IMG/VR virus record: IMGVR_UViG_3300020596_000023
Span: 1 to 64,000 of that record
Reading direction: 5' to 3' (one strand)
DNA length: 64,000 nt
DNA from: a virus
In this document: one piece after another, positions 7,353-15,329 of the stretch
Layout: the number at the start of each line of letters is the position of its first letter
Numbering within the stretch: position 1 is the first letter of the stretch
Notes under the pieces: model-generated
Database searches by the model: none
Told to the model about the DNA's origin: nothing
What the model saw: the letters and a program-made list of their open reading frames with translations, nothing else
Made by a program: the position numbers and the translations under genes

Positions 7353-7553
7353 ATGTCAACAAAAGGAAACACGCTTTCAATGACTATTGAAGTTGAATTG
7401 GGAGATGCTTTTAATTTATTACATGAAGAAGAATTCACTTGGTTTCAAAATGAAGTATTAGTGGGTAATGGAACTTTAGTGTTACACTCTGACGAAATAG
7501 GAGATATTATTGGAATTATAAAGAAAGTTTCAGATGTGCGGTATATCTCTTAA
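7353..7553 (+). CDS. hypothetical protein, 66 aa
   Basis: A small acidic protein. The start ATG 7353 is 4 bases after the endolysin stop. An internal ATG (residue 10) leads directly into the beta-rich part (MTIEVELGDAF...). The pattern ends in IGIIKKVSDVRYIS. No family recognised. It is the last gene before the first integron-like hairpin at 7563. Confidence 0.55.
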   Translation: MSTKGNTLSMTIEVELGDAFNLLHEEEFTWFQNEVLVGNGTLVLHSDEIGDIIGIIKKVSDVRYIS

Positions 7554-7562
7554 TATTACTTA

Positions 7563-7631
7563 TAACGTTTGGCAGCTAACTGAAAGTTTTTGTTTTTAAC
7601 AAAAATTTTAGTTAGCTGCTGTTAGCAAATG
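7563..7631 (+). repeat. attC-like hairpin 1, left end of accessory island
   Basis: It starts TAACGTTTGG and ends GCTGTTAGCAAATG. The arm CAGCTAACT pairs perfectly with AGTTAGCTG, an inner GTTTTTGTT pairs with AACAAAAAT, and the outer CGTTTG pairs with CAAATG, leaving unpaired bases between, as in integron attC sites. The ends resemble those of hairpin 2 (8200-8300): TAAYGTTTG at the left, GCTGTTA at the right. No integrase gene is present. A plain bidirectional terminator is the alternative. Confidence 0.4.
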
Positions 7632-7682
7632 TAAAATCTCCCTTTTGAGTGTAAGATGCTCGTAATAATAAGCAATAATAAA

Positions 7683-7892
7683 ATGGAAACAGAACAAAGA
7701 CAAAAATGTGTAGTAAGGTATCAAATTGCAACTTATTCGGGAGAAGAGGTTGTTTATTGTGATGCCAATGATGATAATGATGTTATCACCGCAAAAGCCA
7801 AACGCCAGATAAAGCAAAAATCAGGCGGTTCACTACCCTTTGGTTACGAAAGCTATAATATCATTGAGCGTGAAGATTACTACGGAGGATGA
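7683..7892 (+). CDS. small cassette-type protein, 69 aa
   Basis: ATG 7683 is preferred over the upstream ATG at 7656 because the first residues (METEQRQ) follow an AATAAA leader and the earlier extension looks like non-coding. The product is soluble: a beta-rich first half (VVRYQIATYSGEEVVYCDA) and a charged second half (AKAKRQIKQKSGG...ESYNIIEREDYYGG). It resembles small orphan proteins of Bacteroidota genomes, but no family or function is recognised. It is the first gene right of hairpin 1. Confidence 0.6.
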   Translation: METEQRQKCVVRYQIATYSGEEVVYCDANDDNDVITAKAKRQIKQKSGGSLPFGYESYNIIEREDYYGG

Positions 7893-7986
7893 GTGCGTTG
7901 GAGAAATAATTTTATTTCTGCTAACATACAGCTTTGCATAAATGGTGCTTATGGAAATAACTTTATCAACTTAAAACAAAATAACA

Positions 7987-8202
7987 ATGGCACACGAAAA
8001 CTTCAATTTAAACAAAACATCTCTTGACGAAAAGCCTGTAGTAGCTACTGTAGGCTTAACTAAAGAAGAGGTTGATGAATTACAACTCCTTAGATTCTTA
8101 CAAACAAGTAACGAAAGATACCTGAGTACATGGGAGTTTGATAGAATTGCAGAATTGAGTAGAAAAGAGTTTGAAAATGCAGGGTCGACCCATTGCATCT
8201 AA
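7987..8202 (+). CDS. small cassette-type protein, 71 aa
   Basis: A soluble, helical, acidic protein (TKEEVDELQLLRFLQ, STWEFDRIAELSRKEFENA). The leader is AACAAAATAACAATG. Its stop codon TAA (8200-8202) is the first triplet of integron-like hairpin 2, the tight gene-to-attC arrangement found in cassettes. Between it and the 7683 gene is a 94-base gap with one hairpin (AGAAATAA 7902-7909 with TTATTTCT 7912-7919). Function unknown. Confidence 0.55.
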   Translation: MAHENFNLNKTSLDEKPVVATVGLTKEEVDELQLLRFLQTSNERYLSTWEFDRIAELSRKEFENAGSTHCI

Positions 8203-8300
8203 TGTTTGTCGGCTTAGCAATGTCTGGTGGCATTGCACAAAGGTTCAAGTTTACAACAAGGCTTATTGCCACCGAATATAGCCAAACCGCTGTTATGTGC
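8200..8300 (+). repeat. attC-like hairpin 2 in accessory island
   Basis: Nested inverted pairs are GTTTG 8204-8208 with CAAAC 8283-8287, GGCT 8211-8214 with AGCC 8280-8283, and GGTGGCA 8226-8232 with TGCCACC 8267-8273. They are separated by unpaired spacers and end in GCTGTTATGTGC. GTTATG is close to the GTTRRRY core of attC sites, and ATCTAAT at the left approaches RYYYAAC. The layout and 100-bp size fit an integron recombination site. The call rests on folding and partial core matches. Confidence 0.45.
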
Positions 8301-8477
8301 TAGGCGGATTATCAGCACTAAATTTAATTTGAAACGAAATGAATGAAGAGCAAGCAATGGATAATCATTTGTTAATGGTCAAAAAGATGAACTATTTGAT
8401 TATGAACGAAAGTTCTCAAAATAACATATAAGTTGTAGCTTTACGTTGGTGGTGTTTCCACCATTAAACTACTAATC
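8203..8477 (+). other. gap with little coding content
   Basis: After hairpin 2 this gap holds only one possible mini-gene (8339-8431) and a small hairpin GGTGG-TGTTT-CCACC at 8448-8462 just before the 8478 gene. The sequence is less AT-rich than the phage backbone. No promoter could be defined. Confidence 0.4.
8339..8431 (+). CDS. possible mini-gene, 30 aa
   Basis: ATG 8339 to TAA 8429-8431, a Met- and Asn-rich polar peptide (MNEEQAMDNHLL...). The leader GAAACGAAATG is A-rich. It could be a remnant of a cassette gene or non-coding. Listed because it is the only frame in this gap. Confidence 0.2.
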   Translation: MNEEQAMDNHLLMVKKMNYLIMNESSQNNI

Positions 8478-8927
8478 ATGAAATTCTTAAACAAACCACT
8501 TCTCCTCTTCCAGTTTCTTTTGCTTCCTGTGCTATTAAGCGCACAGGATCCTTACAAGATTACCAATGAAAAAGCCATTGGCTTTGCAGCGATTGCGGCA
8601 GGATCTCTGATGGATGGGATCTTGGAAGGCTATCAGTTCGATGGGCGCAAGTCTTTTGAACGGAAATGGGGATCAGACCCTTATGGGTTTTGGGGTTCAA
8701 AATCATGGCAAGCAACGCATACGTGGTATGCCAAAACCATGGGCGTACCGGACTTTTACCACATGGCAGATGACACGCGAAAAATAGGCTACATCACAGG
8801 AGGTGTCATGATTGGTATTGGAATGAAGGATAATAAAAAATGGTGGCACTATGCTTTGGATATTGGGATTAGCGCTGTCGTAAGTGCTGGAGCAAAACAA
8901 GTAGGACTAATTTGGGTTAGGAATTAA
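8478..8927 (+). CDS. exported/membrane protein of host-like composition, 149 aa
   Basis: A Bacteroidota-type signal peptide (residues 1-22, LLLLPVLLSAQ-D) is followed by three moderately hydrophobic segments (about 33-46, 108-118, 127-141). Between them is a soluble stretch with FERKWGSDPYGFWGSKSWQ and DFYHMADDTRK. The SW...YH/DD pattern recalls a small membrane-protein type found in Bacteroidota phages and elements; I cannot assign it firmly. GC content is visibly higher than neighbouring phage genes, which suggests recent acquisition. It lies between the cassette-like hairpins and the terminator that contains dispersed element copy 2. Confidence 0.65.
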   Translation: MKFLNKPLLLFQFLLLPVLLSAQDPYKITNEKAIGFAAIAAGSLMDGILEGYQFDGRKSFERKWGSDPYGFWGSKSWQATHTWYAKTMGVPDFYHMADDTRKIGYITGGVMIGIGMKDNKKWWHYALDIGISAVVSAGAKQVGLIWVRN

Positions 8928-8953
8928 CTTCCCTGCACTGAGCTAATCTAAAT

Positions 8954-9001
8954 TAAAATTTTTACTATCGCCGGTAGAAGAAGAAAGTCCTGATAACTTC
9001 C
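8954..9001 (-). repeat. dispersed ~47-bp element, copy 2 of 7
   Basis: On the minus strand it reads GGAAGTTATCAGG, a pyrimidine tract, CTACCGGCGATAG and an A-rich end. It is intergenic, after the 8478 gene, and forms the left arm of the 8972-9020 hairpin. The 3' AARAACWG part is not conserved in this copy. Confidence 0.75.
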
Positions 9002-9020
9002 ATCTTCTACCGTTTTTATT
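8972..9020 (+). terminator. Rho-independent terminator built on dispersed element
   Basis: CGGTAGAAGA (8972-8981) pairs perfectly with TCTTCTACCG (9003-9012), followed by TTTTTATT. The left arm is the conserved core of the dispersed element, so in this copy the element doubles as terminator. Confidence 0.7.
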
Positions 9021-9040
9021 TACTTCAAAATAATTTCAAA

Positions 9041-9211
9041 ATGGATGAGATAAAATTAAAAAAAGCTATTACTATACTTCAAAAAAAGATCACAGACTAC
9101 AAGCATAAAATTTCATTAGATACATCAACTCCAAAATTACTTGATATTAATATAGCCGATGCAAAGTTGATAATAGAACTCTACAATTTTTACAATATGT
9201 ACAAACCATAA
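9041..9211 (+). CDS. small helical protein, 56 aa
   Basis: ATG 9041 to TAA 9209-9211. A coiled-coil-like, Lys/Ile-rich protein (KKAITILQKKITDYKHKI ...). The leader TAATTTCAAA is A/T-rich, and it lies 10 bases before the polymerase ATG, so the pair is probably one unit. No family recognised. It could be a polymerase accessory peptide, by position only. Confidence 0.5.
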   Translation: MDEIKLKKAITILQKKITDYKHKISLDTSTPKLLDINIADAKLIIELYNFYNMYKP

Positions 9212-9221
9212 TAATCGTAAA

Positions 9222-11564
9222 ATGACTCTATATCTTCAAAATGAATCTGATCAAACTATACAGCACCTTCATAAGCTCTTCAACGAATCTTATGAAGGTG
9301 TTTTTGTTTGCTTAGACACGGAAACTACAGGCTTAGATGTATTAAAACTAAGGCCATTACTAATGAGCTTAAATAGTAATTATGGTACTATAGTTTTAAA
9401 TCTAGCTAAACTCAGTAAAGACTTTATTAAATCTATATTTAATCAATATGGATTGAATAAAACGTATTTAGCTCACAATGCTAAATACGATGGTAATGTA
9501 ATGTATCACTATTATGGACTGGATTTGGATTGGTATTGCACAATGGTATCAGATCAAAAGCTTTCACAAGGATTAGGTTATTCTGAAAAAGATCGGCCTG
9601 ATGGAGTTAGATATAATTTATCTGATACGGCACAAAGACATCTAAAAGTTCCCGCATTAAATAAAGAGCAGCAATTATCATTTGTAGATTATTTAGGTTC
9701 TGAGTTTAGTGATGCACAGATTGAATATGCTGGTAAAGATGTAGACTATCTATATCCTATTATGAAAAATCAATTATTGTGTGCTGCTCAATTTGGAATA
9801 AAAAATCTACTAACTGAAAGTGAGATTCTGTCAGAAGTTTGTATTGCGGAATGTACTGGTGTTTTAATAGATAGAACTAAATGGATTAATATTGCTGAAC
9901 AAGTATATGCAGAGATTCAGAATATTGCAAAGGAATTAGACCAGATAGTAAAGACTAATAAAGTTCTGATTAAAAAAAGAGGATTTATACCATTGTCTGG
10001 TAATTACGATTTATTTACTGAAACTGATTGGGTAAGAGAGTTCTATCAAAATAAAAGCAGCAAAGCTAAACTAACTGCTTTATTCAATCAAGGAGTTAAT
10101 TGGGCCAGCCCTACACAAGTAACTTTTATTTGTGGCCAGCTAAACTATCCCCTACCTGTTAAAGATGAAGATATTTATTTAGTACCAGATATTAAAGTTA
10201 CTAATAACAAAAGAAAAGTTATAAGTAGTATTAAATATACTACCAAAAAGGACAAGCTAGAAGTAATGCTTCAAAACTTTGAGCATCCTAATAAAGAGTT
10301 TATTGAATTGATATTCAAGTACAACTCGTTACGAACGCTATTTGCAACTTATGGAGGTAAGTGGTTAAATAAGCTGCATAATCATAGAATCTATACTGCT
10401 TTTAGAACTATGTCTGCTGTTACAGGTAGGTTTCAATCAGGTGGTGGTACTAAATTACCTGATAAAATCAATACTCAGAACATTCCAAGTGCCGGAGATT
10501 ATCGGCACTGTTTTGTCGCTGACAAAGGTCACAGCCTAATCACAGCGGATCTTTCCGGAGCAGAAGTAATTATCCTTGCCGATAAAGCGAATGAGCAGAG
10601 TGTGTACGACAGAGCCGTTATTGACGATGATTCTCACAGCCCTGTAGCACAATATACATGGCAACAAATATATTTATTCCGAGCAGGGAAAGAGATGGGA
10701 TTGTGGTACGACGTAGCCAAGTTCAGGCAGGAAAAGGACAATCCTGCTGTCAAAGGATATTTTAGCCAGTATGGTACAATTGAAGCTAAAGAATGCTTTA
10801 GGCTATCTCAAGAACTTATAGTATCTAAAAAAGAGAATAAGCATATTAGAAACAAATTCAAGAGTTCCACATTTGGTGGAATCTATGGAATGGAATTTCG
10901 TAAGTGTGCAGAAACTCTTGGAATAGATTGGGAAGAAGCTAAAGTAGCTTTACAATCCATGAAAGATTGTATGCCTAAATGCTATGAGTATGTAGAATCG
11001 GAAGTTAAGCTTGCCGCTAAACAGGGTTACTCTATACTTAATAAATACGGTGGAAGTAGAATTACTTTTCCTTTAACTCAAGCATTAGTACATCAAAACA
11101 AAAATGCTTATGATAGTATTGATGCAATCAAAGAAGTTAAAGCAGTCCGTAATTATCCTATGCAGGGTACTCAAGCTGATATGATTAAGCTTGCAATAGC
11201 TAACATCAGAAAGCTTAGAAAGATTGGACTTGAAGTAACTCTATTATTACAAGTGCATGACGAACTGGTCTATCAGACACCAGAACAATTTGATGGAGTT
11301 TCAAAAGCTTGGCTAAATAATAAAGCCAATGCTTTTGAATTTACGATAAAGTACGAAAGAGAAGTAAGCTTTGATTCGGCATTAAAATTTTGTGAAAAAT
11401 ACTCAGATCATGTAGTTTCTATTAAAACTCCTGGATTAAGTATTAACTATAAAATCAGTAATGCTTTGACTATTCCAATAATCATGCTGTATTCTGCTGA
11501 TCTATATCTTGAGCGATTTACTATGGGTTCAAGTTTAGAGGTGCAGAAATATTGGCAGAAATAA
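9222..11564 (+). CDS. polA: DNA polymerase, family A
   Basis: The 780-residue phage replicative polymerase has a 3'-5' exonuclease domain, seen as DTETTGLD (Asp32, Glu34), LAHNAKYDG (Asp90) and YAGKDVDYLYPI (near 170). The polymerase domain shows TGRFQSGGGT, motif A ITADLSGAEV (Asp near 442), motif B RNKFKSSTFGGIYG, and motif C LLLQVHDELVY (near 675). There is no 5'-nuclease domain. It acts with the helicases and primase encoded downstream. Around 10,490-10,760 the base composition is GC-richer than the rest of the gene. The next gene overlaps its 3' end by 13 bases. Confidence 0.95.
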   Translation: MTLYLQNESDQTIQHLHKLFNESYEGVFVCLDTETTGLDVLKLRPLLMSLNSNYGTIVLNLAKLSKDFIKSIFNQYGLNKTYLAHNAKYDGNVMYHYYGLDLDWYCTMVSDQKLSQGLGYSEKDRPDGVRYNLSDTAQRHLKVPALNKEQQLSFVDYLGSEFSDAQIEYAGKDVDYLYPIMKNQLLCAAQFGIKNLLTESEILSEVCIAECTGVLIDRTKWINIAEQVYAEIQNIAKELDQIVKTNKVLIKKRGFIPLSGNYDLFTETDWVREFYQNKSSKAKLTALFNQGVNWASPTQVTFICGQLNYPLPVKDEDIYLVPDIKVTNNKRKVISSIKYTTKKDKLEVMLQNFEHPNKEFIELIFKYNSLRTLFATYGGKWLNKLHNHRIYTAFRTMSAVTGRFQSGGGTKLPDKINTQNIPSAGDYRHCFVADKGHSLITADLSGAEVIILADKANEQSVYDRAVIDDDSHSPVAQYTWQQIYLFRAGKEMGLWYDVAKFRQEKDNPAVKGYFSQYGTIEAKECFRLSQELIVSKKENKHIRNKFKSSTFGGIYGMEFRKCAETLGIDWEEAKVALQSMKDCMPKCYEYVESEVKLAAKQGYSILNKYGGSRITFPLTQALVHQNKNAYDSIDAIKEVKAVRNYPMQGTQADMIKLAIANIRKLRKIGLEVTLLLQVHDELVYQTPEQFDGVSKAWLNNKANAFEFTIKYEREVSFDSALKFCEKYSDHVVSIKTPGLSINYKISNALTIPIIMLYSADLYLERFTMGSSLEVQKYWQK

Positions 11565-12076
11565 ATAAACAAACTGTGGAACACATTGAAGAAATTTTAA
11601 ATGAAGCTGCGTTAATTATAGATCCTGAAATAAAAAATTATGACGCTTATATTTTTAAGAATTTACGTGATATAGTATTAGTAACTACTTTACCAAAGTT
11701 AGTAACTCAGTCATTAATTAAGTTGATTGACTTAGCTGAAACATTAAATGAACAAAATAAGGTTTTAAAAGAACAGATGAATCTAAACGAAAATTATTTA
11801 GATGTTCTGCAAAAAAGATGTACAACACTTGAAATTGAAGCTGACAAAGTTCAAATCAAACAAGCGGACAAAGTGCAATTCAACCATACCACATATGGTT
11901 ATCCTGTTAAGAATGGTGTTAGAGACGGATTACGTATAAGCCTAGACTATCACAAATTTTATACAGTCAAAGTAGTGTATACTGATAGAATTGTTGTGAC
12001 TTTAGAAGATACTGATTTAGAATTAGAAACTTTTCAAGACTTTATTAGAACGAAGTACATAAGAATTAAAGTTTAA
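11552..12076 (+). CDS. coiled-coil protein after the polymerase, 174 aa
   Basis: The likely start is TTG 11552, overlapping the polymerase end by 13 bases; no ATG lies in a better position. Residues 60-105 form a coiled coil (LIDLAETLNEQNKVLKEQMNLNENYLDVLQKR is its core, described here by region 60-92). The C-terminal 65 residues are beta-rich (DYHKFYTVKVVYTDRIVVTLED). Function unknown; a polymerase-associated role is inferred from overlap. A hairpin lies 12 bases after its stop. Confidence 0.6.
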   Translation: MAEINKQTVEHIEEILNEAALIIDPEIKNYDAYIFKNLRDIVLVTTLPKLVTQSLIKLIDLAETLNEQNKVLKEQMNLNENYLDVLQKRCTTLEIEADKVQIKQADKVQFNHTTYGYPVKNGVRDGLRISLDYHKFYTVKVVYTDRIVVTLEDTDLELETFQDFIRTKYIRIKV

Positions 12077-12087
12077 CTGATAATAAT

Positions 12088-12111
12088 TTAGCTCTACCTA
12101 AGTAGGGCTAA
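12088..12111 (+). terminator. hairpin, probable terminator
   Basis: A 10-bp stem TTAGCTCTAC with GTAGGGCTAA (one wobble), 4-base loop, follows the 11552-12076 gene. It is followed by GTTATTAAC only, so termination may be weak. It separates the polymerase pair from the helicase unit. Confidence 0.5.
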
Positions 12112-12134
12112 GTTATTAACTAAATTAAATTTAC

Positions 12135-13688
12135 ATGATTCATCTTGATGAAAGAACTCAACGACAAATACAAGGTCTTCAAAAATGGAGACTTAACAAA
12201 GGAATAGGTGGCCTAGAGTGGTCTACAGGTGTTGGTAAAACTACAGCAGCTATTTGGTTTGCCATAAAAACTACTAGGGAAAAACACCCTACTTGTTCAA
12301 TTGGAGTTGTAGTACACAATCCTAATATGAAGAAAACTTGGAAAGCTAATTTGAAACGCTTTAAAGTTGAAGATGTTGTAGTAGCTACTGCAAGTGAATT
12401 TATATCGGAAGCTTATAGAAAAGATCATCCATTAGCATTTGATTTAGTAGTTCTGGATGAACCTATGTCAATGATGGGTACAGAAACTAAACAAATCTGG
12501 TCAGGCACAATCATCGCAAAATGGTGGTTATGGTTAGATGCTAGTATGGATCGTGATAATCCTACGGTAAAAGAATTTCTAAATCTTTTCCCGATGGTAG
12601 ATTATATCGGAGAAAAAGAAGCTATGGCAAAAGGATTTACTAGTAAATCTATTATAATCAACTATGGTCTTGACTTACCGGAAGATATTAAAGTAGAGTA
12701 TGAAGAGCTATCTATAGAAATAGAAATACTCCGTAAGTCTTTCGGTAAAGAAGGTTTAGCTGCTGCTAATTGGTGTTTGTCAGGTAAATCAGAACAAAAC
12801 TCTAAAGGTGATTGGATAAGATTGCCAAGAGAAGTTATGGTTATGAAAGTTGCTGCTAGTTTAGGCTATACCAGTGACATATCTACTAGAATTGTACAAG
12901 AGCAAAACGAACTAAGAAAATTGGAGCTTATTAGAACTCAAATTGAATGTAATCCACAGTCTTTATTAGCTAAAGCAAGCACTTTAATGGAATTGACTCG
13001 TAAGAGAGTTTTTATGCTGTATAAACATGAAAGAAAGATTGAAGTAGCTAAAGCTATTATAAAAGCTTTAGTTGATAAAAAGATTATTTGTTTTTCTGAA
13101 AGCAGAGAGTTTATTAAAGACTTGACTAATCAACTTAATCTAGCTGATATAGCTGCTGTAAGCTGTTATTCAGATAGAGAGAATATGCCTATGGGAATGG
13201 GTATAGATGGACTGTCATTTTATCCAATAAGTGCAGATTTAGTTAAGTATAAATCAGGCGAGAAGAAAGGACAAACTAAAATGTTTGGAGATACTTCTTT
13301 AAATAATGCTGCTAAGTCAGATTTCAAATTTGGCATAGTTACTAAGCTTATATCAGGCAGATCAATGGTAAAAGGTTATGATGATCCTAAGATACAAATT
13401 GTAATAATTTGCTCTGGCAGTAGCAATGCTGATACATTTGTACAAAAGAAAGGTCGATCAGAAAGACTTGATGTAGATGATCCAGATAAGACTGCTGTAA
13501 CGATTTGTTTGTACTTTCAAAATACGGTTGATCAATATTGGTTAAATAGGTATCAGAAAAAGACGACTGTACCTATAACATCTTTAATTGAACCGTATCA
13601 TTCTGTTAACGATATTAAAAACATAATTGATGGCACAGGAAATTCAGACCAACAAAATGGTCAAGCTTTTAGCTCGATATTCAGCTGA
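12135..13688 (+). CDS. SF2 DNA helicase / SNF2-like ATPase
   Basis: The 517-residue protein has Walker A STGVGKTT (residues 30-37), an Asp-Glu box in LVVLDEPMS (near 114), and a second RecA domain with GRSMVKGYDD and VQKKGRSERLDV, a motif VI-like Arg pair (near 440). These are the marks of superfamily 2 helicases, and crAss-like phages carry an SNF2-type member in the replication module. Its role is presumably duplex unwinding or remodelling at forks or recombination intermediates. The next gene begins inside its 3' end. Confidence 0.8.
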   Translation: MIHLDERTQRQIQGLQKWRLNKGIGGLEWSTGVGKTTAAIWFAIKTTREKHPTCSIGVVVHNPNMKKTWKANLKRFKVEDVVVATASEFISEAYRKDHPLAFDLVVLDEPMSMMGTETKQIWSGTIIAKWWLWLDASMDRDNPTVKEFLNLFPMVDYIGEKEAMAKGFTSKSIIINYGLDLPEDIKVEYEELSIEIEILRKSFGKEGLAAANWCLSGKSEQNSKGDWIRLPREVMVMKVAASLGYTSDISTRIVQEQNELRKLELIRTQIECNPQSLLAKASTLMELTRKRVFMLYKHERKIEVAKAIIKALVDKKIICFSESREFIKDLTNQLNLADIAAVSCYSDRENMPMGMGIDGLSFYPISADLVKYKSGEKKGQTKMFGDTSLNNAAKSDFKFGIVTKLISGRSMVKGYDDPKIQIVIICSGSSNADTFVQKKGRSERLDVDDPDKTAVTICLYFQNTVDQYWLNRYQKKTTVPITSLIEPYHSVNDIKNIIDGTGNSDQQNGQAFSSIFS

Positions 13689-14205
13689 TTGGATGCAAGC
13701 AGGGTTTAGCATAATTGATTATCTATTAGTACATAAAAGCTACTATAAGATGTGCAATGTACATGGTGAATTGCAATTGCAAATTGCAGAATACTTCCGA
13801 CGGTTTCCAGATGAACGATCGCTTACAAATACAGATAAATTTAAACGACCTTATGCTGATCTGGCATTAGAGGTTAAAGAATTGATTCATGGTGTTGAAG
13901 ATTTTTATCTTCAATTAGTTAAAGATCTAAGATTTAGCTACCCGACTGTAAACAGTGCAAATCACAGATTACAACTAATTACGGATTTAAATCTTTGTGA
14001 TTTCTATAAGGTAGCTTTAGAGGATAATCCTATAGAAAATCACAATAGGATTATCAATCTAATTGCAAATACTAAAGAATCTTTGAACATGAGTATAACG
14101 AAGTTCTTGGATTTGTGGAAAGATCTGGAAGCAGAATACAATAACAAAGTTGCTGGTGGTTACGAAGTAAATACCACTTATGAAGCTTTAAATAATAATG
14201 TATGA
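13630..14205 (+). CDS. hypothetical replication-module protein, about 190 aa
   Basis: The start is uncertain. ATG 13630 overlaps the helicase by 59 bases, and ATG 13657 (MVKLLARYSADW) is a plausible alternative with 32 bases of overlap. The protein is helical and soluble throughout. It overlaps the DnaB-like gene (ATG 14202) by 4 bases (ATGA). Lying between two helicases, it may be a loader or accessory protein; that is inference. No motif recognised. Confidence 0.6.
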   Translation: MAQEIQTNKMVKLLARYSADWMQAGFSIIDYLLVHKSYYKMCNVHGELQLQIAEYFRRFPDERSLTNTDKFKRPYADLALEVKELIHGVEDFYLQLVKDLRFSYPTVNSANHRLQLITDLNLCDFYKVALEDNPIENHNRIINLIANTKESLNMSITKFLDLWKDLEAEYNNKVAGGYEVNTTYEALNNNV

Positions 14206-15329
14206 TTTTTGCAAATAGCGAAGACGCTGTATTACAAGCGATGAAAGAATTGAAAGATGAGAGAGATGGTACAGCGCAAGGTATAATAAGTAGGTATCCT
14301 GCTATGAATAGAGCCGTGAACAAGATGTTCCGGCCTTATCATATTTATGGTATAGCAGGGGCAACTGGTTCGATGAAGAGTTATTTGTTTGAGCGATTAA
14401 ACTTAGATTTTACTAATAGTATAATAGCTGTTAGCAAATCCGATTTTACTGCTGATACAATTAAATATTTATTAGACCGCTGTAATTTTGTTGAGCAAGG
14501 TGAAGAGGTTATACTATTTCCTCTAAACAATCAAAAGATCGCAACCTATACCTGTAATTTAGAATTGGCAACAAAACGACAATTACAAAGAAGATTAGGC
14601 GATATAGTAAAACAAGGTCTTAATTATATGTTATCATCTAAGCTCGATCCAATATCAAGCTTGGTTGGTAAAGATATATATATTAAAGTTACTGACGAAG
14701 AGTTAAAGTTGTATGAAGTCATACTATCTCAAATTCATAATCCAGTCCATCAGAAGTTTATAGATAAGACTCAACATTTAGAGTATATCTTAAATTCTAT
14801 TTGGGAAGATTTTGATAATAGTGATTACGATCAGTGCGTACTGGGTATAGATCATGTATTGCTATTAAAAAGATCAGAAGATGACTTTAGTGCTATGAAT
14901 AATGTTATTAGAGATTTGATAGAGTTTGCTAAATTAGGTACTACTATCTTTCCTATAACACAATTCAACAATAACTACAGCAAACCAGATAGGTGGAAGA
15001 ATCCATCTAAGCATTTCCCAGAAAGGGACGATATATACATGGGTGGACAATTTTTGCAAGGGGTAGATGCTATGTTCTGCATGATTCAACCAGCAGCCTA
15101 TAAATGTCAATTGTATAGTACTGCTAAATTACCTACTAACAAATTACTGCATGTATCTAATATTAAAGGTCGTGAAGGTAGTGAAGGTGATTTATGGTTT
15201 AAGAATTATATAGAGCATGGTGAAATAAGACCTTGTATTTTACAAAACTTTGGAGAATATTCTGAACTAACTGAAATTAAAGATTTGTATGAACAAAGAA
15301 AATTTGACCTCGACCGAGGACTTTATTGA
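14202..15329 (+). CDS. DnaB-like replicative helicase (RecA-fold ATPase)
   Basis: The 375-residue protein has a P-loop GATGSMKS (residues 53-60), in which the usual Gly before Lys is Met, a variant also seen in RepA-type ATPases. A Walker B-like strand ends in CVLGIDHVLLL (near 218). FPITQFNNNY (near 250) matches the DnaB sensor-type strand, followed by GGQFLQGVDAMFCMI. The N-terminal DnaB domain is missing, which suggests a short phage version. It overlaps neighbours on both sides (4 and 41 bases), so it is in the replication operon. An AAA_25/RepA-like assignment is also possible. Confidence 0.7.
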   Translation: MIFANSEDAVLQAMKELKDERDGTAQGIISRYPAMNRAVNKMFRPYHIYGIAGATGSMKSYLFERLNLDFTNSIIAVSKSDFTADTIKYLLDRCNFVEQGEEVILFPLNNQKIATYTCNLELATKRQLQRRLGDIVKQGLNYMLSSKLDPISSLVGKDIYIKVTDEELKLYEVILSQIHNPVHQKFIDKTQHLEYILNSIWEDFDNSDYDQCVLGIDHVLLLKRSEDDFSAMNNVIRDLIEFAKLGTTIFPITQFNNNYSKPDRWKNPSKHFPERDDIYMGGQFLQGVDAMFCMIQPAAYKCQLYSTAKLPTNKLLHVSNIKGREGSEGDLWFKNYIEHGEIRPCILQNFGEYSELTEIKDLYEQRKFDLDRGLY

